Shown piece after piece: positions 1-8,136 of a DNA stretch of 64,000 nucleotides. A program made the translations under genes and the position numbers. Origin of the DNA: JANPLD01 sp964445765 (lineage in GTDB: Bacteria > Pseudomonadota > Alphaproteobacteria > Rickettsiales > UBA8987); assembly GCA_964445765.1 (NCBI GenBank), contig CAYULD010000003.1, positions 186,001 to 250,000 of the forward strand, read 5' to 3'. Below the pieces are notes generated by a model. That model did not search any database, was not told where the DNA came from, and worked only from the letters and a program-made list of their open reading frames with translations. Position 1 is the stretch's first letter. Each line of letters begins with the position of its first letter.

Positions 1-1068
1 AACTGAAAGTTTAGCATCTTGAGTTTTATTAAATAAATTATCAAAATATTCTGCTATTTCTTTTTCAGCGGTTAAAACGCCAGCATCATATTCACTAAGC
101 CCTAACTGGTTGATATATCTATTTTTCTTATCTTCTGGCAGTTCAGGCAGGCTTTGCTTTATTTTAGTAATTTCAGAATCTTCAATTTTTAGCGGGTATA
201 AATCAGGGTCAGGAAAATATCTGTAATCGTGAGCATCTTCCTTAGTTCTCATCACCCTTGTTGAGCCTGTATTTGTATCAAATAGGCGAGTTGCTTGTTC
301 AACCACGCCACCATTTTCAATTAAATCAATTTGCCTTTGCACTTCAAAATTAATTGCTTGGATAATAAATCTGATAGAGTTTAGATTTTTTATTTCATTT
401 CTAGTGCCGAATTTTGATTCACCATATTTACGAACTGAAACATTGGCATCACAGCGAAGCGATCCCTTTTCCATATCTCCATCGCAAGAGCCAACATATC
501 TGAGGATTTGACGAAGATTTTTAATATATTCCCCAGCTTCTTCTGCGGAGCGTAAATCAGGGTAGGTAACAATTTCCATCAGGCCAACGCCAGAGCGGTT
601 TAGATCAATAAAACTTTCAGTGGGAGATTGATCGTGAATAGATTTTCCAGCGTCTTGCTCAATGTGAATTCTTTCTACTCTAATTTTCTTTCTGCCGTAA
701 GGCATATCAATAGAGATTTCACCTTCTGAAACTATTGGCCTTCTAAATTGGCTAATTTGGTAGCCTTGCGGTAAATCTGCGTAAAAATAATTTTTTCTAT
801 CAAAAACGCTTAAATTATTAATATTCGCCTTTATCGCAAGCCCTGTTTTAATTGCTTGATTAACACAATAAGGGTTAAGAACTGGCAACATTCCGGGCAT
901 TGCAGCATCAACAAATGATACATTAGTATTAGGCTCAGCCCCAAATTCCGCCACTGACGACGAAAATAGTTTTGTATTAGACTTAATTTGAGCGTGAACC
1001 TCAAGACCAATAACAACTTCCCAAAGACCAGTTTTGCCCTGAATTAAATTTTCTTTTGATTCTACCAT
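1..1068 (-). CDS. gatB: Aspartyl/glutamyl-tRNA amidotransferase subunit B (5' part, runs off the window)
   Basis: Reading the minus strand from an ATG at 1068 gives 356 codons with no stop before the window edge, so the C-terminus lies outside. The protein is the GatB subunit of GatCAB, which binds and activates misacylated Glu-tRNAGln or Asp-tRNAAsn for transamidation. Visible family marks are VVIGLEVHAQIKS near the N-terminus, LMEIVTYPDLRS, GDMEKGSLRCDA and DAHDYRYFPDPDL (all GatB hallmarks). GatA and GatC are not in the window. Downstream of its start (244 bp) lie a MITE copy and gst. Confidence 0.95.
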   Translation of the reverse strand, partial: MVESKENLIQGKTGLWEVVIGLEVHAQIKSNTKLFSSSVAEFGAEPNTNVSFVDAAMPGMLPVLNPYCVNQAIKTGLAIKANINNLSVFDRKNYFYADLPQGYQISQFRRPIVSEGEISIDMPYGRKKIRVERIHIEQDAGKSIHDQSPTESFIDLNRSGVGLMEIVTYPDLRSAEEAGEYIKNLRQILRYVGSCDGDMEKGSLRCDANVSVRKYGESKFGTRNEIKNLNSIRFIIQAINFEVQRQIDLIENGGVVEQATRLFDTNTGSTRVMRTKEDAHDYRYFPDPDLYPLKIEDSEITKIKQSLPELPEDKKNRYINQLGLSEYDAGVLTAEKEIAEYFDNLFNKTQDAKLSV

Positions 1069-1141
1069 TTATAAAATTTTTTTGAAAATTTTATTACAGC
1101 ATCAATATTATTAAATCAAGAGGCTTAAATGTTAACTCTCC

Positions 1142-1304
1142 GGGAGTGTTCACTATCCATAGGTATATCTGTTATTACCCGAATTTTTATAAAGATCCAA
1201 TCTTTAGAAAAATTATAGGGTAATCTAAATCAATAGGTTAATGGATCGCCCTATAGTTGCTTCGCAACTCGGGCGATGACAATCTATGTATAGTGAACAC
1301 CTCC
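1142..1304 (+). mobile_element. MITE-like palindromic element, copy A
   Basis: This is a 163-bp non-coding element with terminal inverted repeats beginning GGGAGTGTTCACTAT and ending in the complement (TAGTGAACACCTCC, one change from the other copies). It contains an internal AT-rich hairpin with arms ATTACCC/GGGTAAT and a second hairpin ATCGCCC..GTTGC-TTC-GCAAC..GGGCGAT. The flanks AACTCTCC (left) and AAATCTCC (right) match at 7 of 8 bases and look like an aged 8-bp target duplication. Three more copies lie at 2001, 32331 and 58811. It has no ORF, so mobility would need a transposase in trans. Confidence 0.85.
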
Positions 1305-1312
1305 AAATCTCC

Positions 1313-1921
1313 CTAAACTCTAGGCATAGTTTTTTGAAGGCTATCTCTTAAAGAAAATTTATTATACCATTCTGCAAGTTTTTTGTGCTTTTCCTGCCAG
1401 TTATAATTGGTAAGTCTAAAGGATATGTAACCTAAAGCAGAAGCGGTTGAAATTTCAGCTAGAGTGAAAAGTTGCTCAATATGAAAAGTTTTACAGATTC
1501 TATCAAGCATATCAAAGCCCCTATCTAAAATCTCGTAATGTTTGTTTAGGGTTGCTTTATCTTGCTTCTCAGAGGGTTTTAGATTTTCAAAATATATTTT
1601 AATTGCTGATTCAACCATTCCATCAGTTAAAGCTTCTGTTCTTAAAACCTCAATTCTATAAGAAATTTGAGATGGTATTAGTTTAGGGTTATCATTCAAA
1701 CCATCAATATATTCACAAATTACGGGGCTATCATAAATTGAATGGCCATTTTCTAAAACTAATGTTGGCACTTGCCCTAATGGATTTGCCTCAATAAGCT
1801 CTTTAGGTTTGTTGGATAAATCTACTGGAATAATTTTTATTTTTTCAGCAAGACCCTTTTCAATAGCCATAATCAAGGCTTTTCTTGCAAAAGGGGAGCG
1901 GTTTGTTATATATAATTTCAT
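1313..1921 (-). CDS. Glutathione S-transferase family protein
   Basis: The 202-residue protein has a thioredoxin-fold GST N-domain. The N-terminus reads MKLYITNRSPFARKA, with a likely catalytic Ser9. NPLGQVPTL carries the cis-Pro (P52), and YDSPVI (63-68) is the glutathione gamma-Glu binding segment. The rest is an alpha-helical C-domain. It probably conjugates or reduces electrophiles with glutathione in the cytoplasm; the substrate cannot be told. The gene stands alone between two directly repeated MITE copies (1142-1304 and 2001-2187), an arrangement that could allow deletion by recombination. The ATG at 1921 fits the family N-terminus. Confidence 0.88.
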   Translation of the reverse strand: MKLYITNRSPFARKALIMAIEKGLAEKIKIIPVDLSNKPKELIEANPLGQVPTLVLENGHSIYDSPVICEYIDGLNDNPKLIPSQISYRIEVLRTEALTDGMVESAIKIYFENLKPSEKQDKATLNKHYEILDRGFDMLDRICKTFHIEQLFTLAEISTASALGYISFRLTNYNWQEKHKKLAEWYNKFSLRDSLQKTMPRV

Positions 1922-2000
1922 AAAATCTTTTTGTATTTGCTGTTAGAAAATATAATTAGTAATCTTAATTGCAAGTGACAAGTTGTGAATGTAGGAACTA

Positions 2001-2187
2001 GGGCGTGTTCACTATAGATAGATGGATTTGTCATTACCCGAATTTTTATAAAGATATAAATCTTTAGAAAAATTATAGAGCCTGCCCCGCACTTGATGGG
2101 GGGTAAGCTAAATCAATAGGTTAATGGATCGCCCTATGGTTGCTTCGCAACTCGGGCGATGACAATCTATACATAGTGAACACTCCC
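2001..2187 (+). mobile_element. MITE-like palindromic element, copy B (with internal GC-rich insertion)
   Basis: This copy has the same orientation and ends as copy A (GGGCGTGTTCACTAT at the left, CATAGTGAACACTCCC at the right). It is 187 bp because about 24 extra bases (containing CCTGCCCCGCACTTGATGGG) interrupt the right arm of the first hairpin near 2080-2104, where the other copies read straight through TATAGGGTAAT. The flanks do not give a convincing target duplication. The right end is about 20 bp upstream of the proposed promoter for the TpsB gene. Confidence 0.82.
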
Positions 2188-2208
2188 AATTAACTCTCAA
2201 ATTTACTA

Positions 2209-2236
2209 TTGTATTTACAACACAAATAGTTATAAG
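2209..2236 (+). promoter_or_regulatory. Possible sigma-70 promoter for the TpsB-like gene
   Basis: TTGTAT at 2209-2214 and TATAAG at 2231-2236 are separated by 16 bp and lie about 35 bp before the ATG at 2270. The rest of the 1922-2269 gap is MITE copy B. This is based on sequence resemblance only, and AT-rich DNA gives chance matches. Confidence 0.3.
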
Positions 2237-2269
2237 CCTATTATTAAGAAAAATTTAGAAAGAATAATT

Positions 2270-4117
2270 ATGCCTTCAAATAAGTTTAATTTTGCTTTTA
2301 TTGCTCTTGTAACGCTTGTAATCTCTACATCTTCAGCATTTGCACAGGTTGAATATGCATTTAATGATGTGAATAATTCTAAAGTTCCTGCTAATCCAAA
2401 ATGTGATCCATACTCACCGGAAGATCAAGCTAGAATACCTATTTCAGGGGTTAATGACCCTAAATTCAATATTAATTACCATAATGGTGAGCCAGTTATT
2501 GAAACTAAAATTTGTGGTGTTCAAGTTAAGGGCAAGGGTTCACCTAGATTAAAGGGGATTTTAATTACAACGCCTTGGTATTACAAAAATAAGCTAAATA
2601 GTTATTTTGGAACGCCTGGCTTTTTTATAAGAGATCTTAATATTCTTACACAAGATCCAGATGCTAAAAACAGGCTTTATTCCTATAAAAATGATGAAAT
2701 TACCGAAGATATGCTTAACGGCATAATTCGCGATGTGATAGTTTTGATGAGGGATAAAAACCAGCCAGTGGTTGATGTTTATTTTCCTGAGCAAGATGTT
2801 ACAGATGGCTATGTTGTTGGTTTAGTTGAGCGTGCAATTCTTGATAAAATTATTGTTAATGGCAACCAATATTATTCTGATGAAGAAATTTCTGATAATA
2901 TTCGTTTGAAATCAGGGGATTATGTTTGGTCTGATATTCTTTCTGAAGATATGCGTTGGATAAACTCATATCCGTATCGTCAAGTTGATGCTATCTTCAA
3001 GCCGGGTGCGAAGCCTAGAACAACGGATTTAATTCTAGAAACTGCGGATATGACGCCTTATCGTATATTCGGTGGCTATGATAATTATGGCCCTTCTGCA
3101 ACTAACCAAGATCAAGTATATGCAGGGTTCAGCTATGGTGATTTATTTGGTGCGGATCACGAAGTTATTTATACTTATGGTGCAAGTGCTGATTTTGCGA
3201 ATTTTAGCTCTCACACATTACAATATATAATGCCATTTGCAGATATTAGAAATAGGCTTTCATTAACTGGTTCACTTTCAACTTCTGAGCCAATTTCTGA
3301 TAACCCATTTTTCTCAACAGAAGGTGAAAATATTTTCTTGAATGCTGATTATGAAATTCCACTTCATGACTTTGGTATTAGAGGTTTTGTGCAAGGTTTA
3401 AGAGTTGGTGCTGATTACAAAAAACTTGAAAATAACATTGATTTTGGTGGCACACAAGTATTTAGCTCTGACCCTGAAATTATGCAGGCTTATATTACCT
3501 ATGAAGGCTCTGAAACTTCTTCAATTGCTTCAAATATCTTTAGGTTAACAGCGGTTGGCTCTCCGGGTGATTTAGCTGGTAATAATAATGATGTTGAATT
3601 TAACACAGCCACATTAGGTGCAGAATCTCAATATGCTTATTTCAGAGGTTTATATGATACAAGATATACCTTCCAAGATTTAGAAGGCTTTTCACTTGGT
3701 GGTTTATTTAGGGGGCAATATTCACCTATGACAACCTTACTTTCATCTGAGCAAGCTGCAATTAGTGGGCCGGGTGCGGTTAGGGGCTTCCAAACCAATA
3801 ATATCCGTCGTGATAATGCGTTCCTTTCTACTATTGAAGTTGCCTCACCTTATGTGCCAGTTCTTGATGAAATTCTGCAAACTACCATCAGGGATAGAAT
3901 TCAAGGCTTTGTTTTCTATGATAGAGGTTATGGTGCTAATGAAAATGTTGCATCTCAAGGCTCTCAAACGGTTAATTTACAATCTGCCGGTATTGGTGCA
4001 AGGTTCGGCTTAGGCAGAAACTTAAACGGCGTTGTTGAATATGCGAGAGAAATTGATGATGAGTTTAATGATGGCACCGATGACCAAGTGCATATAAGGG
4101 TAAATGCATCTTATTAG
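2270..4117 (+). CDS. ShlB/FhaC/HecB-family (TpsB) outer-membrane translocator
   Basis: The 615-residue protein has a Sec signal peptide (about residues 1-25, ending SSAFAQ). A POTRA-like region (about 180-270) contains ILDKIIVNGNQYYSDEEI and a segment resembling the N-P-R stretch of ShlB proteins. A long beta-rich C-terminal half follows. The family's conserved barrel-loop motif is present as GAVRGF (residues 502-507), and the chain ends in an aromatic residue (NASY) as outer-membrane barrels do. Such proteins export and sometimes activate a large TpsA exoprotein. No TpsA gene lies next to it in the window. A rho-independent terminator follows at 4146. Confidence 0.85.
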   Translation: MPSNKFNFAFIALVTLVISTSSAFAQVEYAFNDVNNSKVPANPKCDPYSPEDQARIPISGVNDPKFNINYHNGEPVIETKICGVQVKGKGSPRLKGILITTPWYYKNKLNSYFGTPGFFIRDLNILTQDPDAKNRLYSYKNDEITEDMLNGIIRDVIVLMRDKNQPVVDVYFPEQDVTDGYVVGLVERAILDKIIVNGNQYYSDEEISDNIRLKSGDYVWSDILSEDMRWINSYPYRQVDAIFKPGAKPRTTDLILETADMTPYRIFGGYDNYGPSATNQDQVYAGFSYGDLFGADHEVIYTYGASADFANFSSHTLQYIMPFADIRNRLSLTGSLSTSEPISDNPFFSTEGENIFLNADYEIPLHDFGIRGFVQGLRVGADYKKLENNIDFGGTQVFSSDPEIMQAYITYEGSETSSIASNIFRLTAVGSPGDLAGNNNDVEFNTATLGAESQYAYFRGLYDTRYTFQDLEGFSLGGLFRGQYSPMTTLLSSEQAAISGPGAVRGFQTNNIRRDNAFLSTIEVASPYVPVLDEILQTTIRDRIQGFVFYDRGYGANENVASQGSQTVNLQSAGIGARFGLGRNLNGVVEYAREIDDEFNDGTDDQVHIRVNASY

Positions 4118-4145
4118 TATTAATTTTGATATGTCTTGATATTAT

Positions 4146-4170
4146 AAGGGGGCTTAAGCCCCCTTTTTTT
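4146..4170 (+). terminator. Rho-independent terminator after the TpsB gene
   Basis: The perfect palindrome GGGGGCTTAAGCCCCC (4148-4163) is followed directly by seven T residues, 29 bp past the stop codon. It is the clearest intrinsic terminator in the window and separates the TpsB gene from the toxin-antitoxin pair. Confidence 0.9.
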
Positions 4171-4220
4171 ATTTTATAAAATTTGATATTATAATTTTAT
4201 TAAGCCAAAAAACATATTTT

Positions 4221-4511
4221 ATGGATTTAGAAAAAATAAAGAAAAAATATAAATCAAAAATTGAAAAAATTTCTAATAAATATGGTGTATATAATCTAAG
4301 AGTATTTGGCTCATATTCTAAAGGAAAACAAAATAAAAATAGTGATTTGGATATTTTATATTCAGCAAATGAAAATTTTAGTCTTCTAAAACACTCAGCT
4401 TTAGAAATAGAATTAAAAAATTTGCTAAAATTGAATGTTCAACTTGTTTCAGATAAAGTTTTAAGTCCTCTTATAAAAAAAGAAGTTCTAAAGACTGCCA
4501 TTAAAATATGA
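4221..4511 (+). CDS. mntA: MntA-type nucleotidyltransferase antitoxin
   Basis: The 96-residue protein is a minimal nucleotidyltransferase with the pol-beta motif GSYSKGKQNKNSDLDI: Gly30-Ser31, then Asp42 and Asp44 as the metal-binding pair. In characterised MNT/HEPN modules the MNT partner AMPylates a tyrosine of the HEPN toxin and so neutralises it. The gene overlaps the HEPN gene by 4 bp (ATGA), the usual layout for this module. It is a stand-alone module following the terminator at 4146-4170. Confidence 0.88.
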   Translation: MDLEKIKKKYKSKIEKISNKYGVYNLRVFGSYSKGKQNKNSDLDILYSANENFSLLKHSALEIELKNLLKLNVQLVSDKVLSPLIKKEVLKTAIKI

Positions 4512-4849
4512 ATCAAGATATTACACATCTAAAATATATTTTAGCTCAAATTAAGCATCTAAAAAATATATCTTCTAGAGATAGAGATGATTTTGCTATA
4601 GAATTAGCTTGCCAAAAACTTCTAGAAAATATTGGTGAATCTTGTTCAAAAATATCTTCTCAGTTAAAAAAAGATTTTCCAGAAGTTTTATGGAAAGAAA
4701 TAGTTGGTATGAGAAATATTTTAATACATAATTACTTTGGCATAGATTCTAATGAGGTTTGGAATTCTATAGATGAAGATATATTAACTTTAGAAAAGCA
4801 AATTAAAAATATTCTAAAAATAAAAAAATATGAAAATAAAAGCACCTAA
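4508..4849 (+). CDS. hepT: HepT-type HEPN (DUF86) toxin RNase
   Basis: The 113-residue all-helical HEPN protein has the diagnostic R-x4-H-x-Y motif RNILIHNY: Arg69 and His74 as ribonuclease residues and Tyr76 as the residue AMPylated in studied homologues. It sits translationally coupled behind mntA. The 3' end overlaps the annotated start of the isocitrate dehydrogenase by 20 bp, so toxin and metabolic gene may share a transcript. All key residues are intact, so the toxin is predicted to be active. Confidence 0.88.
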   Translation: MNQDITHLKYILAQIKHLKNISSRDRDDFAIELACQKLLENIGESCSKISSQLKKDFPEVLWKEIVGMRNILIHNYFGIDSNEVWNSIDEDILTLEKQIKNILKIKKYENKST

Positions 4850-6035
4850 AATGATATATGTTTCTGGGGAAGAAATGACCAGATACACAATGGATTTAAT
4901 CTTAAAAAGCTTGATTGAGCCTAATTTAGATATTTCAAACTGGCAGTTTTATGATTTATCTTGCAAAAATCGTGATAAAACAGGGGATCAAGTTTTGAAG
5001 GATATAATTTCCGCAGGTAAGCAAACAAAAGTTATATTCAAAGAGCCAACAATCACGCCAACTGAAGATCAGAAAAAAGAGATGGGGCTTTCAAAGGCAT
5101 GGGGCAGCCCAAATGGTGCAATGCGAAAAGGTTGGAATGGTATAACTATTAGCCGTGATACTATCCATATTGAAGGGATAAAACTTGGTTATGAAAACCA
5201 AGTTCTGTTTGATAGGCACGCAGTTGGTGGTGAATATTTCGCTGGTTATAAAATTGTAGGAAAGGGCAGGGTGGAAACAAAATTTTATCCAGAAGATGGC
5301 GGTGAGGCTATAATAATTGATGAAAGGCAATTAAAAGATAAGCAAACCGCTGCCGTTTTTTATGATAACCCATATGATAATGTTTACCATCTTGCAAAAT
5401 ATTTCTTTGAGCGATCGCTTAAGGCAAAAGTTGTGCCTTATGTTGTAACCAAGAAAACGGTTTTCAAATGGCAAGAGCCAATGTGGCAAATAATGAAAGA
5501 AGTTTTTGATAGGGATTTCAAACAAAAATTTATCTCTGCTAATTTATCACCAAAAAATGAGCTTGAGCATCTAATTTCAGATTCTGCAACAATGCAGATA
5601 ATTAAGTGGGTGAAGGGCGGTTTTTCTATGGTTGCACATAATTATGATGGTGATATGCTAACTGATGAGATTTCACAAGTTCATAAATCCCCCGGTTTTA
5701 TTTCATCAAGCTTAATTGGTGTTCACGAAGATGGCTCAATGATTAAAGAGTTTGAAGCCTCTCACGGCACAGTTTCAGATATGTATCAAAAACATTTGAA
5801 GGGTGAGGAAACCTCTCTAAATCCGCTAGGGCTTGTTTATGCACTTAAAGAGGCGATGGATTATTCTGAGGAGTTAGAAAAGGGCAAGGTTAGCGAGATA
5901 AAAGCCTTCTCAGATAAAATGTATAAGGCGATTTGTAAGTTGATGGTTGAAGGTAAGGGAACTCGTGATCTCTGCGGTTCTTCTGGTGCTACAACCGAGA
6001 AATTTATTGAGTTAGTGGCAAGGGAGTTGAATTAG
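4830..6035 (+). CDS. icd: Isocitrate dehydrogenase, type II, probably NAD+-dependent
   Basis: The 401-residue protein oxidatively decarboxylates isocitrate to 2-oxoglutarate in the TCA cycle. Isocitrate-binding residues lie in SPNGAMR (93-99), a conserved segment is VVTKKTVFKWQEP, the metal site is NYDGDMLTDEISQ, and the cofactor loop is EASHGTVSDMY. NADP-dependent type II enzymes have Arg-His after HGTV[TS]; here the pair is Asp317-Met318. An acidic residue at this place is the pattern of the known NAD-specific type II enzymes, so NAD+ is predicted (inference). The start at 4830 overlaps hepT; an in-frame ATG at 4851 would remove the overlap. Confidence 0.88.
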   Translation: MKIKAPKMIYVSGEEMTRYTMDLILKSLIEPNLDISNWQFYDLSCKNRDKTGDQVLKDIISAGKQTKVIFKEPTITPTEDQKKEMGLSKAWGSPNGAMRKGWNGITISRDTIHIEGIKLGYENQVLFDRHAVGGEYFAGYKIVGKGRVETKFYPEDGGEAIIIDERQLKDKQTAAVFYDNPYDNVYHLAKYFFERSLKAKVVPYVVTKKTVFKWQEPMWQIMKEVFDRDFKQKFISANLSPKNELEHLISDSATMQIIKWVKGGFSMVAHNYDGDMLTDEISQVHKSPGFISSSLIGVHEDGSMIKEFEASHGTVSDMYQKHLKGEETSLNPLGLVYALKEAMDYSEELEKGKVSEIKAFSDKMYKAICKLMVEGKGTRDLCGSSGATTEKFIELVARELN

Positions 6036-6050
6036 AATTTTCAAATTAAT

Positions 6051-6752
6051 ATGAATTATAACCCATTAATATTAGCACTTGATTCAGATAATCTTGAAGT
6101 TGCCAAGAGGATTTTTAGCAAAACTAAAGATTCAATAGGCCTACTAAAATTAGGTTTAGAATTTGTCTATAATTTTGGTTTTGAAGAAGTTAAAAAATTT
6201 CAATCAGAAAAAGAAATCTTCTTAGATCTCAAACTCCACGATATTCCAAATACAGTTAAATCTGCGTTAAAACCTATCTCAAAAATGTCAATCGCAATGA
6301 CAACTATCCATCTTTTAGGTGGCTCAGAAATGGTTAAGGAAAGCAAAAAAATCCTGCAGGAAAATAACTCAAAAACAAAATTACTTGGCGTTACAATTTT
6401 AACTTCACATAATGATATTAAAGAAATTGGCATTGATAATTCAATCACTTCTCAAGTTTTGAAATTAGCTGAAATGGGGTTAAAATCTGGCGTTGATGGC
6501 TTGGTTTGTTCGCCACAAGAAATTCAAATTATTAGAAAAGAATTTGGTAACTCACCAATTTTAGTAACTCCCGGGGTTCGCTTGCAAGAAAACACGCAAG
6601 GTAATTTTTCTGATGATCAATCCAGAATTGCAACCCCTAAAGATGCAATCTTAGCGGGAAGTAATTACATAGTTGTAGGGCGACCGATTACAAAATCACA
6701 CACCCCAAAAGAAGAATGTGAAAAAATATTAAAAAACATTACTTCTGCTTGA
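6051..6752 (+). CDS. pyrF: Orotidine 5'-phosphate decarboxylase
   Basis: The 233-residue TIM-barrel enzyme makes UMP from OMP, the last step of pyrimidine synthesis. The catalytic array DLKLHDIP is present (Asp59, Lys61, Asp64), with LALDSDN at strand 1, TPGVRLQ in the phosphate-binding part and IVVGRPIT near the C-terminus. It starts 15 bp after icd and is probably cotranscribed. Another pyrimidine gene, the dihydroorotase, is at 24336. Confidence 0.93.
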   Translation: MNYNPLILALDSDNLEVAKRIFSKTKDSIGLLKLGLEFVYNFGFEEVKKFQSEKEIFLDLKLHDIPNTVKSALKPISKMSIAMTTIHLLGGSEMVKESKKILQENNSKTKLLGVTILTSHNDIKEIGIDNSITSQVLKLAEMGLKSGVDGLVCSPQEIQIIRKEFGNSPILVTPGVRLQENTQGNFSDDQSRIATPKDAILAGSNYIVVGRPITKSHTPKEECEKILKNITSA

Positions 6753-6805
6753 ATTAAAACCAAATTTATGTGAAATTTTAGAATAAACAAATTTATTCTA
6801 GATCA

Positions 6806-8074
6806 ATGAAAAAAAATTTTTTTGGCAGTATCGCATTTAAGGTTCAGATTTCCTTAATATTATTATCATTAGTGGGCGTTGGTTTTTCAGTTTACACATA
6901 TGTTGATGTTAAAAATTATGTAACTGATGAACTTAGGGATGAAGTTTATTCTCACATAATTCTACAAATTTTAGTAGCTTTTTTCTTCAATAGCGTTTTG
7001 GGAATGATAATTTTTAACTCAATTACAAACCCTGTTAGAAATCTAAATGAAGTATTAAACAAAATTGCAAATGGTGAGCTTGAAACAGAAGTTCCTTACA
7101 CTTCATATCAAAGTGAAATTGGTAACATTGCGGTAAATATCAAGCATTTCAAAGAAAAAATGAAGGAAACATTAAACTCAGAAAAAATTATTGCTGAGCT
7201 TAAAACTAAAGGTGAGGCTGAAAAAAGGAAATTATTTGGCGAAACCGTTGCTAAAAACTTTAATGATAAAATTGTTTCTATTGCATCTAGATTCAAGACA
7301 GTTGCTGGTGAGCTTCAAAAAAATGCTGAAAACCTTAATAGTTCAACTAAAGTTAGCGGTAAATTTATTAATGATTTATATAAATCTGCGGCACACGCGA
7401 ATGAAAATGTTAACTCAGTAGCAATGGCAGCTGAAGAGTTAACTTCTTCAATTTCAGAAATTTCAGGTCAAACAAACAAATCTGCACAAATTGCAGAAGA
7501 AGCAACAATTAGGGTGAATAATACTAATAATGAAATCCATAATTTAGCAGAGGGTGCAGAAAAAATTGGTCATGTTATTGAATTAATTAACGACATTGCG
7601 GAGCAAATTAACTTACTTGCACTTAACGCTACGATTGAAGCTGCAAGGGCAGGGGAGGCCGGAAAGGGCTTTGCAGTTGTTGCAACTGAAGTTAAAAACC
7701 TTGCGGAGCAAACTGCAAATGCAACTCAAGAAATCTCAGCATTAATAAGTGATATTCAGGGTAAAACAGATAATGCAGTTGGCTCAATTAAAGAAATTAA
7801 TCATACAATTTCTCAAATTAATCAAATTTCTAAAAATATTGCTGATGCTATTGAAGAGCAAAGTGCGGCAACAAAAGAAATCGCTAGAAATATTCAAGAG
7901 GCTGCTTCTCATACCGCAGGCGTTAAACAAAATGTTGATGAGGCAGTTAATAGTTTTAGTGCGGTTGAAGGCTATTCAAACCAAATCGGCAATAATAGCG
8001 GAACTATTGATCAAACCTGCACTAACCTTGATAGTGAAGTTAAAAACTTCATCAATTCTATAAAAGAAAGCTAG
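6806..8074 (+). CDS. Methyl-accepting chemotaxis protein with minimal periplasmic segment
   Basis: The 422-residue protein has two membrane segments (about 10-31 and 50-72) joined by a loop of only about 18 residues, then a HAMP domain (about 72-124, with NPVRNLNEVLNKIANGE) and a signalling coiled coil. The CheA/CheW-binding hairpin is recognisable in NATIEAARAGEAGKGF and AVVATEVKNLAEQT (about 274-303). With so little periplasmic sequence it cannot hold a normal ligand-binding domain, so it probably senses membrane, cytoplasmic or energy state. It lacks the C-terminal pentapeptide of some enterobacterial MCPs. It sits 38 kb from the chemotaxis cluster. Confidence 0.92.
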   Translation: MKKNFFGSIAFKVQISLILLSLVGVGFSVYTYVDVKNYVTDELRDEVYSHIILQILVAFFFNSVLGMIIFNSITNPVRNLNEVLNKIANGELETEVPYTSYQSEIGNIAVNIKHFKEKMKETLNSEKIIAELKTKGEAEKRKLFGETVAKNFNDKIVSIASRFKTVAGELQKNAENLNSSTKVSGKFINDLYKSAAHANENVNSVAMAAEELTSSISEISGQTNKSAQIAEEATIRVNNTNNEIHNLAEGAEKIGHVIELINDIAEQINLLALNATIEAARAGEAGKGFAVVATEVKNLAEQTANATQEISALISDIQGKTDNAVGSIKEINHTISQINQISKNIADAIEEQSAATKEIARNIQEAASHTAGVKQNVDEAVNSFSAVEGYSNQIGNNSGTIDQTCTNLDSEVKNFINSIKES

Positions 8075-8084
8075 TATTTTATTT

Positions 8085-8126
8085 TTTATTTTGTTATAAA
8101 AAAAATTCAATTAATAACAAAATAAA
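8085..8126 (+). promoter_or_regulatory. AT-rich 13-bp inverted repeat upstream of gapR
   Basis: TTTATTTTGTTAT (8085-8097) and its exact complement ATAACAAAATAAA (8114-8126) flank a 16-base AT-rich loop, ending 10 bp before the gapR start codon. It could be an operator, a hairpin in the leader, or a weak terminator of the MCP gene. No U-run follows, so I favour a regulatory site. Confidence 0.4.
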
Positions 8127-8136
8127 TTATAGTTTT

